Of a DNA stretch of 22,435 nt, positions 1 to 6,659 are shown in pieces. This DNA is from Candidatus Nitrosopumilus sp. (lineage in GTDB: Archaea; Thermoproteota; Nitrososphaeria; Nitrososphaerales; Nitrosopumilaceae), in contig JAEMQG010000187.1 of NCBI GenBank assembly GCA_022758935.1, positions 1 through 22,435 on the forward strand, given 5' to 3'. Numbering within the stretch: the first letter of the stretch is position 1; each line of letters opens with the position of its first letter. A program made the translations under genes and the position numbers. The notes beneath the pieces were generated by a model. That model worked only from the letters and a program-made list of their open reading frames with translations. It ran no database searches and had not been told where the DNA came from.

Positions 1-881
1 GAGTGATGAGTGTGTTGTCCGATGTGAAACTCTGGTGGTAGGAAATTTGAGACCAGATTATTCCATAGAATATGTACAAATGTACTTTCATACCATTCAT
101 GGCCTCCGGGAATACCGTTAATTATTAAAAATGCTCCAATAATTATTAACATCCACCCAGTAAGTTTTTCTATAGTTTCTCGGTTTGTAGTTATCCCTTT
201 TGTAGCATTCACCCCAATTATAGCTAAAACGGATAACAAAATTAGAGGAATTGCTCTCCCTACTCCATGTACTGCACCAAGACTTGCACCAATCTCTACA
301 CTTCCAGTACTTGCTACATAAATTAAAAGCCAATAAAACATTGGATTGGGACAACCAACACCAGCATTTCCCAACAACAATCCCATGAAAAATGATTTTG
401 TATAGTCTCCCCGATTTTGAATAAATTTTGGAGTTCCAGAGTATGTTGGTAATTTTAATTCAAATAATTTTAGCTGTGACAAGCCAAAAAGAAATGCTGC
501 AATTCCTGCAATCAAAAACATGTAAATTGAAATATCATCCAAATTTGCTGTCTTACCTAGTGCACCAATTGCAAATCCATAAAATGCAATGGTTATTGTA
601 AGACCCGCACCAAACAACAGAGCCATACTCAAGCCTTTCTTTGCACCTTTACCCATACTAAGTGGAATTATTATGAAGACTAGTGGAAGTGTACAAGGAA
701 GAATTATCATGGATAATCCAGCAAGATATGCAATTACTAACCAGGACGGGTATGATAATTCGTTTCCTGCACGCACTGCAGTTTCATTGGTAACTGCAAA
801 CACTCCTCCAACAAAAATTAACGAAAAAAGAATAAACACAGCAATTACAAGTGATTTTTTTGCTGCGACTTGACTTGACAT
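1..881 (-). CDS. CcdA/DsbD-like membrane protein, 3' end outside window
   Basis: Reading the reverse strand from the ATG at 881 gives 293 open residues up to the window edge, so the C-terminus is missing. The protein is a polytopic membrane protein with one N-terminal segment (about residues 10-30) and several later ones. Two conserved cysteines sit in CcdA-like contexts: LPCTLPL (C63) and GVGCPNPMFYW (C177). CcdA/DsbD proteins carry electrons from cytoplasmic thioredoxin across the membrane to extracytoplasmic thiol proteins. The visible end is rich in histidine (H286, H290, H292, H293), which could bind a metal; this is inference. A TATA-like box 28 nt upstream supports this start and a leaderless mRNA; an in-frame stop lies just upstream. 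It is distinct from the second CcdA at 2999-3730. The general family is fairly sure, the partner is unknown. Confidence 0.85.
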   Translation of the reverse strand, partial: MSSQVAAKKSLVIAVFILFSLIFVGGVFAVTNETAVRAGNELSYPSWLVIAYLAGLSMIILPCTLPLVFIIIPLSMGKGAKKGLSMALLFGAGLTITIAFYGFAIGALGKTANLDDISIYMFLIAGIAAFLFGLSQLKLFELKLPTYSGTPKFIQNRGDYTKSFFMGLLLGNAGVGCPNPMFYWLLIYVASTGSVEIGASLGAVHGVGRAIPLILLSVLAIIGVNATKGITTNRETIEKLTGWMLIIIGAFLIINGIPGGHEWYESTFVHILWNNLVSNFLPPEFHIGQHTHH

Positions 882-900
882 AACTTTAGTGATTTTTTCA

Positions 901-910
901 GATATTTAAC
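901..910 (-). promoter_or_regulatory. TATA-like box of the partial CcdA-like gene
   Basis: The reverse strand reads GTTAAATATC. The TTAAAT core begins 28 nt before the ATG at 881, the distance expected for an archaeal leaderless transcript. Confidence 0.5.
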
Positions 911-976
911 GGGTATTTTGAGGCTAAATGAAATTATTGAGATAAATCCTGCCTTAAACTATTCCTGAATTATTAA

Positions 977-1111
977 TCAGAGGTCAATTTTTTCCATTCC
1001 AGATTTGAGAGATGTTTCCAGTCCCAAGGACATTTCAACTTGCAATTTTTCTAAATGTTGTTGAATATTTTTCCCATTTTCGGTCATCCCATAACTGTGA
1101 ACATATTTCAT
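977..1111 (-). CDS. small ORF, 44 residues, possible regulator remnant
   Basis: An ATG-started frame of 44 codons reads MKYVHSYGMTENGKNIQQ and continues as a charged helix ending in KIDL. The YGMTENGK stretch resembles the last strand and helix of archaeal winged-helix proteins, so this may be the tail of a decayed regulator or a genuine small protein. It fills most of the gap between the CcdA-like gene and the ribbon-helix-helix gene at 1170. No clear ribosome binding site is seen. Its reality is uncertain. Confidence 0.3.
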   Translation of the reverse strand: MKYVHSYGMTENGKNIQQHLEKLQVEMSLGLETSLKSGMEKIDL

Positions 1112-1169
1112 AATAGTTTAATTTCATAATATAGCTAAAAAATTACAAATACAGCTAACTAGGTATAAT

Positions 1170-1460
1170 ATGCATTTTTTTTCAAAATCTTTTGAATTGT
1201 CTCAGAAAATACAATACAAAACAATTATTTTTCCTGATCACGTTTATGCTGAAATTCAAAAATTACAAAGAGAATTATCGTATAAAGATGGCAAAACTCA
1301 CAGTATTACAAATACGATCAATTTATTGTTGAGATTTTGTATTGATAAAGAAAACTATTTGATCTTTGTCCAGGATTATCCATTTCTTAGAGATTATCTG
1401 TATGGAAAAAAATCATTTTTGGATGAATTTATTTCAAGCGTTTTCATATCTGCTCATTAA
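1170..1460 (+). CDS. ribbon-helix-helix-like small protein
   Basis: This 96-residue protein has a central region (about residues 15-58) with the layout of a ribbon-helix-helix DNA-binding fold: a short strand (YKTIIFP), a helix (HVYAEIQKLQREL), a polar turn, then a second helix (TNTINLLLRFCIDK). The same pattern is seen in the convergent gene at 1494-1640. Such proteins usually bind operators as dimers and often repress their own gene. The C-terminal 35 residues are aromatic and hydrophobic and could be an oligomerisation or ligand segment. No toxin-like partner is adjacent in the same orientation. The start is the first ATG; the upstream promoter is weak by eye. Function beyond likely DNA binding is unknown. 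Confidence 0.6.
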   Translation: MHFFSKSFELSQKIQYKTIIFPDHVYAEIQKLQRELSYKDGKTHSITNTINLLLRFCIDKENYLIFVQDYPFLRDYLYGKKSFLDEFISSVFISAH

Positions 1461-1493
1461 CTGAAAAAATCTAATTTAATAAGAATTGGAGAA

Positions 1494-1640
1494 TTATTTT
1501 TTAAGATTTTTTCGTAGCGTCTCGTTGATGATTTCTGAAAAACTAACTATTTTATTAGTATCTTTAATTTTCTTTGCTTGAATCAGTCTTATCTTTTTGT
1601 CCAAATCATCATCAATCATTATTGTAACTCTTTTTGACAT
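1494..1640 (-). CDS. ribbon-helix-helix (CopG/MetJ-type) DNA-binding protein
   Basis: The protein starting at the ATG at 1640 has 48 residues, beginning MSKRVTIMIDDDLDKKIR. It shows the complete fold: N-terminal strand RVTIMID, helix DLDKKIRLIQAKK, turn, and helix VSFSEIINETLRKNLKK. A frame extension to an ATG at 1676 would add 12 residues that do not belong to the fold, and that ATG overlaps a TATA-like element (AATTTATTAG, 1664-1673) about 30 nt upstream of 1640. The shorter start is therefore preferred. It converges on the other ribbon-helix-helix gene with a 33-nt gap. It probably acts as a dimeric repressor; its target is not shown by the sequence. Confidence 0.7.
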   Translation of the reverse strand: MSKRVTIMIDDDLDKKIRLIQAKKIKDTNKIVSFSEIINETLRKNLKK

Positions 1641-1663
1641 GATGAAAGATGCTCTTTTTTTCT

Positions 1664-1673
1664 CTAATAAATT
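1664..1673 (-). promoter_or_regulatory. TATA-like box of the small ribbon-helix-helix gene
   Basis: The reverse strand reads AATTTATTAG, about 30 nt before the ATG at 1640. This position supports the short start. Confidence 0.4.
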
Positions 1674-1869
1674 CATGCTGGAAGATCATCAAATTAGATG
1701 CAGTATTTTGCTATACAATACATTAGTGAGTGATTTGTTGAGTAGTGGTTGTGTTGGAAATATTTTGGACATGAGTAGACGTGAAATTGCATTTGTATGA
1801 ATGACCTCAAGTTCAATTCTTTGATCATGAATATTGTATTTATTAGTGTTAATATCTCACTGAATTATT

Positions 1870-2994
1870 TTATCCAAATGTAAAGGTAAAGATCTCAAAT
1901 CCTGGAGTTTCTACAAATATCTCTAATGTATGATTTTCAGATGAGTTTGTCTTCACAATATTATATAATCCTGGCTCATGAACGTGCACCTGTCCTTTAT
2001 CTCCAACGTCTTTTCCATACATTGAAGATTCGATAGTTTTACCATCAATACTAATTCGAAGATTGGCGTCACCGGCAGTTACAATATTTACCTCTTGTCC
2101 ACTATAAGGAACAACGATGGATCCTGAACTGGAAATTAACATCATACTTCCTTGCAAATTCTTCCATGTTCCATCAAGATAGAAATTATGTAGTTGCTTT
2201 GATTCTGGAATGGAATAATTTACATCCTGATTTGGTTTAAAGCCCTCCGGACTTCCAAGTTGATTTCTTCCAGATACAAAGTCATATCCAAAATATAATT
2301 CCGGAGTTCTAAGCCCGGAAGATTCGAATTCATCAATCTTGACGAGTTCTTTTGCCGATGATGCGTTTAATCCCAAAGATTCGTTTCTTTCTCGTAGTAG
2401 ATCTTGTATTACTTTCTCGGTTTCTTGATAGCCACCCTCACCAATATGGTCATATCTAATATAGCCTTCATGATCTGCAATGTATTTTCTAGGCCAATAG
2501 TTATTCTCAAACGCATGCCATATTTTGCGGTCATTGTCTAAAACAACAGGATAATGTATTCCGTGTTTTTTTACTGCCACCTTTACGTTTTCAATATCTT
2601 TTTCAAATTCAAATTCAGGAGTATGAATACCAATTATCAATAAACCTTGGTCAGAATATTTTTCATCCCAAGCTGTGATAAATGGCAAGGTTCTAACACA
2701 GTTTATGCAGGTATATGTCCAAATGTCGTAAAGTACGACATGATCATGTATTTTCTTTTGCAGTTCATCAGGTAGCGTGTTTATGTATCCTGAAATTCCA
2801 ACCAATTCCGGTGCTTTCTTGTATCCAAGTTTGCTGATTTTTTGTTCAGAGTTTGATGTTTTAGATTCATCGGATATATTTCCAAGAGTTTGTTGCGGTT
2901 GTGAATCCAATGCAGATAACGATAAACTGAGGACAATCACTCCAGCTAAAATTGCTATTCCTAAAATTAATGGGGTTTTTATTTCTGATTTCAT
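1870..2994 (-). CDS. membrane-anchored DipZ-like thioredoxin/TlpA protein
   Basis: The 374-residue protein has an N-terminal membrane anchor (about residues 8-28), a linker, and a TlpA/AhpC-type thioredoxin domain (about 60-205) with the redox motif W92-TYT-C96-IN-C99. A cis-proline-type stretch YWPRKY lies near 166-171. The C-terminal region from about 228 (TPELYFGYDF onward) is a beta-rich domain like the carbohydrate-binding-module-like end of mycobacterial DipZ. In DipZ this is fused to a CcdA membrane domain; here the CcdA part is the separate gene 4 nt upstream. The domain should face the outside of the cell and receive electrons from CcdA to reduce extracytoplasmic disulfides or peroxides. 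The two genes form an operon; GGGTGA near the CcdA stop may serve as a ribosome binding site. The family is confident, the substrate unknown. Confidence 0.88.
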   Translation of the reverse strand: MKSEIKTPLILGIAILAGVIVLSLSLSALDSQPQQTLGNISDESKTSNSEQKISKLGYKKAPELVGISGYINTLPDELQKKIHDHVVLYDIWTYTCINCVRTLPFITAWDEKYSDQGLLIIGIHTPEFEFEKDIENVKVAVKKHGIHYPVVLDNDRKIWHAFENNYWPRKYIADHEGYIRYDHIGEGGYQETEKVIQDLLRERNESLGLNASSAKELVKIDEFESSGLRTPELYFGYDFVSGRNQLGSPEGFKPNQDVNYSIPESKQLHNFYLDGTWKNLQGSMMLISSSGSIVVPYSGQEVNIVTAGDANLRISIDGKTIESSMYGKDVGDKGQVHVHEPGLYNIVKTNSSENHTLEIFVETPGFEIFTFTFG

Positions 2995-2998
2995 TTAA

Positions 2999-3730
2999 TC
3001 ACCCTAATAATACCAACTTATCTAAAAGAGGAAAGTTTGCAATGTATGCAAGTTGATTTGTAAATACAAGAATACCTAAAATTATAATGAATCCACCTAA
3101 TATTACATTATAAAATTTTAAATGCTTACTCATTGCTCGAATTATTTTTGTAGCCCTTGAGAAAAATACCCCCATAAGGACAAATGGAATTCCCAGTCCC
3201 AGAGAATAAGCTAATAACAAATGAAATGATACTGATGGTGTAGTTGCAGCCAAAGTTAGAATAGTTCCAAGGATTGGACCCACACACGGTGTCCATCCTG
3301 CAGCAAAAGCAAGACCAAATACAAAGGATAATGGATAACTAGATTTTTTCCTTTTTGGAAAAAATTTCTTTTCTACATTCAGAGCTCTAATCTTTGTTGA
3401 TAATAACAAGAATATTCCAAATGATATAATGATTATTCCTCCAATATAGTTTAGACTTTGTAGTATGTTGCCAGCCGCAGTTGATAAGACACTGTTAATC
3501 AAGACGCCTAAAGCCGAAAATACAACTGAAAACCCTAGCACAAAAAATATGGTATTTAGAATTATTCCAGTTCTGTTAATTGATATGACAGAGCCACTTT
3601 TGGAACTGAGTTCTGTAACTGTAGTGCCTGATATGTATGCAAGAAAAGCTGGAATCATTGGTAGTATGCATGGTGCAACAAATGATCCAAGGCCAGCAAT
3701 TAGGGCTACAAGTATCGTGACATCTGTCAT
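2999..3730 (-). CDS. ccdA: cytochrome c biogenesis/thiol transporter CcdA
   Basis: This 243-residue polytopic protein carries both CcdA hallmark cysteines: FVAPCILPMIPAFL (C21) and AAGWTPCVGPILG (C149). Six or so hydrophobic segments fit the family, as does the length. CcdA passes reducing power from cytoplasmic thioredoxin across the membrane to outward-facing thioredoxin-like proteins. The immediate downstream DipZ-like thioredoxin (4-nt gap) is the obvious partner. A basic loop (about residues 121-130, KKFFPKRKKS) marks a cytoplasmic side. The ATG at 3730 has a TATA-like element (reverse strand GTTTTATTGC) about 28 nt upstream, so the mRNA is probably leaderless. Its promoter mirrors that of the divergent DM13 gene. 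Confidence 0.92.
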   Translation of the reverse strand: MTDVTILVALIAGLGSFVAPCILPMIPAFLAYISGTTVTELSSKSGSVISINRTGIILNTIFFVLGFSVVFSALGVLINSVLSTAAGNILQSLNYIGGIIIISFGIFLLLSTKIRALNVEKKFFPKRKKSSYPLSFVFGLAFAAGWTPCVGPILGTILTLAATTPSVSFHLLLAYSLGLGIPFVLMGVFFSRATKIIRAMSKHLKFYNVILGGFIIILGILVFTNQLAYIANFPLLDKLVLLG

Positions 3731-3750
3731 GAATATGATATTTCAATTGA

Positions 3751-3760
3751 GCAATAAAAC
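3751..3760 (-). promoter_or_regulatory. TATA-like box of the ccdA operon
   Basis: The reverse strand reads GTTTTATTGC. The TTTAT core begins at 3758, 28 nt before the ATG at 3730 and 18 nt from the left arm of the inverted repeat at 3777. Confidence 0.5.
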
Positions 3761-3776
3761 TGATTATCCAAGTTAG

Positions 3777-3831
3777 ACCCCAATCTTTTTTGATTGAATT
3801 ATAAGATTTTTGATGTCAAAAAGATTGGGGT
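3777..3831. promoter_or_regulatory. paired inverted element between divergent redox promoters
   Basis: Two arms, ACCCCAATCTTTTTTGA (3777-3793) and TCAAAAAGATTGGGGT (3816-3831), are inverted copies: 14 bp match exactly, followed by one extra T and two more matching bases. About 22 bp lie between them. Relative to each gene the element reads in the same direction (TCAAAAA-GATTGGGGT toward the promoter). It ends 18 nt before the TTTAT core of each TATA-like box, on both sides. This geometry suggests a shared activator or repressor site rather than a terminator. Confidence 0.65.
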
Positions 3832-3848
3832 GAGAAATGGAAAATCTT

Positions 3849-3856
3849 CTTTATAC
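3849..3856 (+). promoter_or_regulatory. TATA-like box of the DM13 gene
   Basis: CTTTATAC with its TTTATA core starting 27 nt before the ATG at 3877; expected for a leaderless transcript. Confidence 0.6.
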
Positions 3857-3876
3857 TTTTTGAGGAACTCTAATTC

Positions 3877-4401
3877 ATGAAAAAATCTTTGCTAATTATT
3901 GCAGCCGTTGCAATAGTTACAGTAGGAGGGGTGTTTGCAATATCACCATATTTTACAAACACCACTGTTGATGAAGCACTGCCAAGTACCGCAGTCCAGT
4001 CAATGATGGAAGAGAAGGCCATGATGGAAGAGAAGGCCATGATGGAAGAGAAGGCCATGATGGAAGAGAAGGCCATGAAGACATACGTTGGGACCTTTGT
4101 AGGTGTGGGCGATGGAATACATGATGCTCAGGGGATTGCAAAGACAATTTCATTAGAGGATGGAAGTAAAGTTCTCAGATTAGAGAATTTCAAAGCTACT
4201 AACGGCCCTGATTTGTATGTATATTTGGCCGCCAATACTAAGGCCTCTGAGTTTGTCAGTCTTGGAGAACTAAAGGCAAACAACGGAAATCAAAACTATG
4301 AAATTCCTGATGGTACAGATCTTGAAAAATATAATAAAGTCCTAATTTGGTGCAAAACCTTTGGTGTTCTCTTTGGAAATGCGGATTTATCTTCTCAATA
4401 A
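3877..4401 (+). CDS. membrane-anchored DM13-domain protein
   Basis: The 174-residue protein has an N-terminal hydrophobic anchor or signal segment (residues 4-22), a repetitive linker MMEEKA repeated four times (43-66), and a DM13 domain (about 69-171). The domain carries the typical end KVLIWCKTFGVLFGNA; C159 is the only cysteine in the protein. DM13 domains are predicted to take part in electron transfer or redox reactions through this conserved cysteine. The protein should sit outside the membrane. It is divergent from the ccdA/DipZ operon and shares its upstream element, so it may be a partner or substrate of that thiol system; this is inference. The linker is encoded by perfect 18-nt DNA repeats, so its length may vary between strains. 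Confidence 0.85.
   Translation: MKKSLLIIAAVAIVTVGGVFAISPYFTNTTVDEALPSTAVQSMMEEKAMMEEKAMMEEKAMMEEKAMKTYVGTFVGVGDGIHDAQGIAKTISLEDGSKVLRLENFKATNGPDLYVYLAANTKASEFVSLGELKANNGNQNYEIPDGTDLEKYNKVLIWCKTFGVLFGNADLSSQ
4003..4074 (+). repeat. four perfect 18-nt tandem repeats in the DM13 gene
   Basis: The unit ATGATGGAAGAGAAGGCC occurs four times without a mismatch (4003, 4021, 4039, 4057) and is followed by a partial copy, ATGAAG. The period is a multiple of three, so gain or loss of units keeps the frame and only changes linker length. Confidence 0.95.
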
Positions 4402-4448
4402 TTTTTTTATTTTAAATAAACAAATGATTCCATAGTAAGGAATCCTAG

Positions 4449-4458
4449 TTTTTATATC
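4449..4458 (+). promoter_or_regulatory. TATA-like box of the winged-helix gene
   Basis: TTTTTATATC; the TTTATA core starts at 4451, 28 nt before the ATG at 4479, which supports that start. Confidence 0.5.
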
Positions 4459-4478
4459 AGGAATTGATTTTTTTCTTA

Positions 4479-4877
4479 ATGTTTGTATTTACAGTTAATT
4501 TCCCCATATTTTCTTTTTCCACAATAATTCCAAGGAACGTTTTTTGTTTTATTGATTCTTTTACAGGAAAAAATGATTCCAAGTTAGATCCAAGATTTAA
4601 GATGATACTCTGGTCAATAATTGCAGGCACGAGAGGCGGCGTCAATAGAGCAAAAATATTGAATTTACTTGTAAATATGCCATTAAACGCAAACAAAATT
4701 GCAACAATATTAAATCTCGATCACAAAACTGTAATTCATCATGTTAACATTTTGACAAAAAATGAATTGATAATAAAAGAAGAAAAAAATTATGCAGCAT
4801 CTTACAAACTAACTCAAATAATGAAAGATAATCAAATTGTACTTACGGAGATTATGGAGAAAATTGGAACAAAGTAA
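4479..4877 (+). CDS. ArsR-like winged-helix transcriptional regulator
   Basis: From the ATG at 4479 the protein has 132 residues. The region AGTRGGVNRAKILNLL through the strand after NELIIKEEKN is a winged-helix DNA-binding domain; the recognition-helix stretch LDHKTVIHHVNIL is typical of the archaeal ArsR-like class. The first ~35 residues are hydrophobic and phenylalanine-rich and do not fit the fold. They are kept only because the TATA-like box lies 28 nt before this ATG. Translation could instead begin further in, at about the segment KLDPRFKMILW. The next gene, a small membrane protein 26 nt downstream, forms an operon. Such regulator/membrane-protein pairs recur in archaea and suggest membrane-linked sensing. 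The inducing signal is unknown. Confidence 0.75.
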   Translation: MFVFTVNFPIFSFSTIIPRNVFCFIDSFTGKNDSKLDPRFKMILWSIIAGTRGGVNRAKILNLLVNMPLNANKIATILNLDHKTVIHHVNILTKNELIIKEEKNYAASYKLTQIMKDNQIVLTEIMEKIGTK

Positions 4878-4892
4878 ATTAACTTATTTCAT

Positions 4893-4897
4893 AGGAG
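4893..4897 (+). promoter_or_regulatory. ribosome binding site of the small membrane protein
   Basis: AGGAG lies 6 nt before the ATG at 4904. It marks an internal operon gene, in contrast to the leaderless first gene. Confidence 0.6.
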
Positions 4898-4903
4898 TTT
4901 ATT

Positions 4904-5206
4904 ATGATTGATTTTATGATTGCTGCAGTAATTGCAGCTCTTGCAAATATTGTATTGTTGGTAATAACAGTTGCAACTTATGTGCAAAACATGAGACTGA
5001 TCAGATCATACTATACACTTGGTTTGGTGTTAGTAGCAACACTACTAATGATTCAAAATGTCGTAATTGTCATCTTTTGGGCAACCCTTTACATGCATAA
5101 TTCAGATCTTATGAAATCTGCAGATATGGTAGCACACTATCTGTTTGCAATTAATATTGTGCAAACAGCTGGATTATCGATTTTATTGTGGATTACAAGA
5201 AGGTGA
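4904..5206 (+). CDS. small three-helix membrane protein, partner of regulator
   Basis: The 100-residue protein has three predicted membrane segments, at about residues 5-26, 37-60 and 78-97, with short charged ends (final RR). No enzyme motif is visible. It follows the winged-helix gene by 26 nt with its own Shine-Dalgarno sequence, so the two are probably co-transcribed. Paired small membrane proteins of this type may tether or inhibit the regulator, but this is inference from context only. Confidence 0.75.
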   Translation: MIDFMIAAVIAALANIVLLVITVATYVQNMRLIRSYYTLGLVLVATLLMIQNVVIVIFWATLYMHNSDLMKSADMVAHYLFAINIVQTAGLSILLWITRR

Positions 5207-5217
5207 TCTAATTAGAT
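5206..5217. repeat. 12-bp palindrome at gene end
   Basis: ATCTAATTAGAT is a perfect palindrome that begins at the last base of the stop codon. A similar but longer palindrome lies at 9342-9357, also beside a stop codon. The rest of the gap to 5392 holds a T-run (about 5240-5247) that could end transcription, and nothing else obvious. Confidence 0.4.
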
Positions 5218-5392
5218 ATTATTTGTAGTTTGTAACTAACTTTTTTTAAACAAAATTTTCGCTTCTTTGAATTTTTGTAGTCATATAGATTATTTAGGTA
5301 TAATTTAGGATAATTCTATCATTACTTGAAAGATTAAACCAAAGAAAATTAATTAAAAAAGATCACCTTAGAATATGAAAAATTTCTTTACG

Positions 5393-6205
5393 CTATCTTT
5401 TTTTATGTTTAAGATAATTAGATATTATTTTACCTGCCATCTCATCAGATGTTATATCGTGTCTGTTTGACTCCCCTGCAAGTTTTTTTGCCATGTTCTT
5501 TGACAAATGAAGTGAGACATTTTGTTTTATCTGCATTGCCTTTGCACGCTTTAATAATTTTTCATGAGATGCTTTTGGTGAACGCACTAGCGCAGTAATG
5601 TATTTTTTTCGTAGCTTTGAATCAAAATTTGATATTTTCTGTACAATTTTTTGCACCTTTGGGATGTTTGGTATGACAAGGTAAAGTTTTGTCATTTCAT
5701 CTCTTGTAATCATTTTGGGGACTAGTGATTTTAGACTATCAGGAACTCCTGCAAATCCCAAGTATTTTTTCAGTGTGGTCATTGACATACCCATTGACTT
5801 TGCAGCAGCTGATTTTCCAACTTGTTCACTCAAAAACTTGCAGGCCTCTGCAATGTCTTTGTGGTTCATGTCGTTTCTGTGAATGTTTTCTACAACAGAT
5901 GCTGCTTTTGCGTTTTCTAGATTGTATTCTGTCTTTTTGGTAATCAGGTGAACTGGAATTTTTTTTGCACCAAGGAGGCTCATTGCAGCAAGTCGTCGCT
6001 GGCCCGACATTAGCAAGTACGTGTTTTTGTCCTGTTTTTGTACAAGTGGTGGATTTAGTAGTCCCTCGTTTTTGATTGATTTTGCAAGCTCTGCTATTCC
6101 CTCTCTGTCGAGTTTTCTAGCCTGTGCCTCTTTCCAAACCTTGATTTGCTTTATCGGAAGTTCTTTTAGTCTGTATGTAATGACTGGTTTGTACTTTCTT
6201 GACAC
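5393..6205 (-). CDS. ParB/Spo0J-like DNA-binding protein
   Basis: The 270-residue protein has a ParB N-terminal domain (about residues 12-115) with the two nucleotide-pocket motifs of CTP-binding ParB proteins: SGQRRLAA (67-74) and ENIHR (106-110). A helix-turn-helix follows (about 116-150, with KSAAAKSMGMSMTTLKKYLG). The C-terminal third is basic. ParB proteins load at centromere-like sites and spread along DNA. No ParA gene is next to it in this window, so it may be an orphan nucleoid or regulatory protein. The start is GTG at 6205; an in-frame stop lies 24 nt further up, and no ATG is close. Family assignment is firm, role uncertain. Confidence 0.85.
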   Translation of the reverse strand: MSRKYKPVITYRLKELPIKQIKVWKEAQARKLDREGIAELAKSIKNEGLLNPPLVQKQDKNTYLLMSGQRRLAAMSLLGAKKIPVHLITKKTEYNLENAKAASVVENIHRNDMNHKDIAEACKFLSEQVGKSAAAKSMGMSMTTLKKYLGFAGVPDSLKSLVPKMITRDEMTKLYLVIPNIPKVQKIVQKISNFDSKLRKKYITALVRSPKASHEKLLKRAKAMQIKQNVSLHLSKNMAKKLAGESNRHDITSDEMAGKIISNYLKHKKR

Positions 6206-6584
6206 GGTTTTTTCTTGATATCTTCTTTCTTAAGTCATGATAGTCTATTGTAAGTAATTTTAGCTTTAATTCTTCAAACCAAATTCAGCATTAAATTAGT
6301 GAATTAACAAGATTCAAACTAGAGCAGGTCAAGAATAATTTTCATACATTGCAGAGACAACTACTTGTGTGGCAATAATTTAGGCACAATTATTGAATCT
6401 AGTGAGACTTGGCACGTATTTTAGACTATAAAACCAACGTGAAACAAGACAAAATCATGAGACAGTAAGTTGTGATACAAGAAGAGTTTGAAAAACTAGT
6501 GCTAGAAGGTTGGAAGTTTCTTGGAAATCTGCCAAGTGGCAAAATTGTCATCAAAAATGGCAGGGCCTGAACTATCAGTTAGTA
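6206..6584. other. intergenic region between parB-like gene and tRNA-Val
   Basis: Besides the small ORF at 6472-6570, this stretch contains a perfect hairpin (CAATAATT at 6373-6380, AATTATTG at 6388-6395, 7-nt loop) and a TATA-like ACTATAAAAC near 6424-6433. A half-site like that of bacterial parS (ACGTGAAACA, 6437-6446) is present without its other half. A 27-codon open stretch at about 6295-6378 has no start codon. Confidence 0.4.
6472..6570 (+). CDS. small ORF next to tRNA-Val, 32 residues
   Basis: A GTG-started frame encodes 32 residues, including EGWKFLGNLPSGKIVIKNG. The pattern (aromatic strand, NLP-GK turn, strand) resembles the C-terminal hairpins of archaeal small proteins and some recombinase tails as I recall them. 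An in-frame stop lies two codons before the GTG, so this could be a small protein or the end of a decayed gene. Its 3' end lies 14 nt from the 3' end of the tRNA, a usual integration site for mobile elements. No match could be tested. Confidence 0.35.
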   Translation: MIQEEFEKLVLEGWKFLGNLPSGKIVIKNGRA

Positions 6585-6659
6585 TGGGCCCACAGGGATT
6601 TGAACCCTGGATTTTCGCCGTGTAAGGGCGACGTCATAACCGATCTGGACCATGAGCCC
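6585..6659 (-). tRNA. tRNA-Val (anticodon UAC)
   Basis: The reverse strand folds into a full cloverleaf of 75 nt including the discriminator A. The acceptor stem is GGGCTCA paired with TGGGCCC (one G-U pair). The anticodon stem is TCGCC/GGCGA with a 7-nt loop CTTACAC, so the anticodon is TAC (valine). The T arm is CAGGG-TTCAAAT-CCCTG. There is no intron, and CCA is not encoded. A TATA-like box lies 24-31 nt upstream. Confidence 0.95.

Noticed and set aside
1597..1800. 67-codon frame on the + strand
   Set aside because: It is antisense to the ribbon-helix-helix gene and shows no recognisable protein feature.
3777..3831. the inverted repeat as an intrinsic terminator
   Set aside because: It lies upstream of two divergent genes, not behind any gene, and its arms have fixed spacing to both TATA-like boxes.
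6437..6446. parS-like half-site ACGTGAAACA near the ParB-like gene
   Set aside because: The palindromic partner half is absent, and one half-site is easily found by chance.
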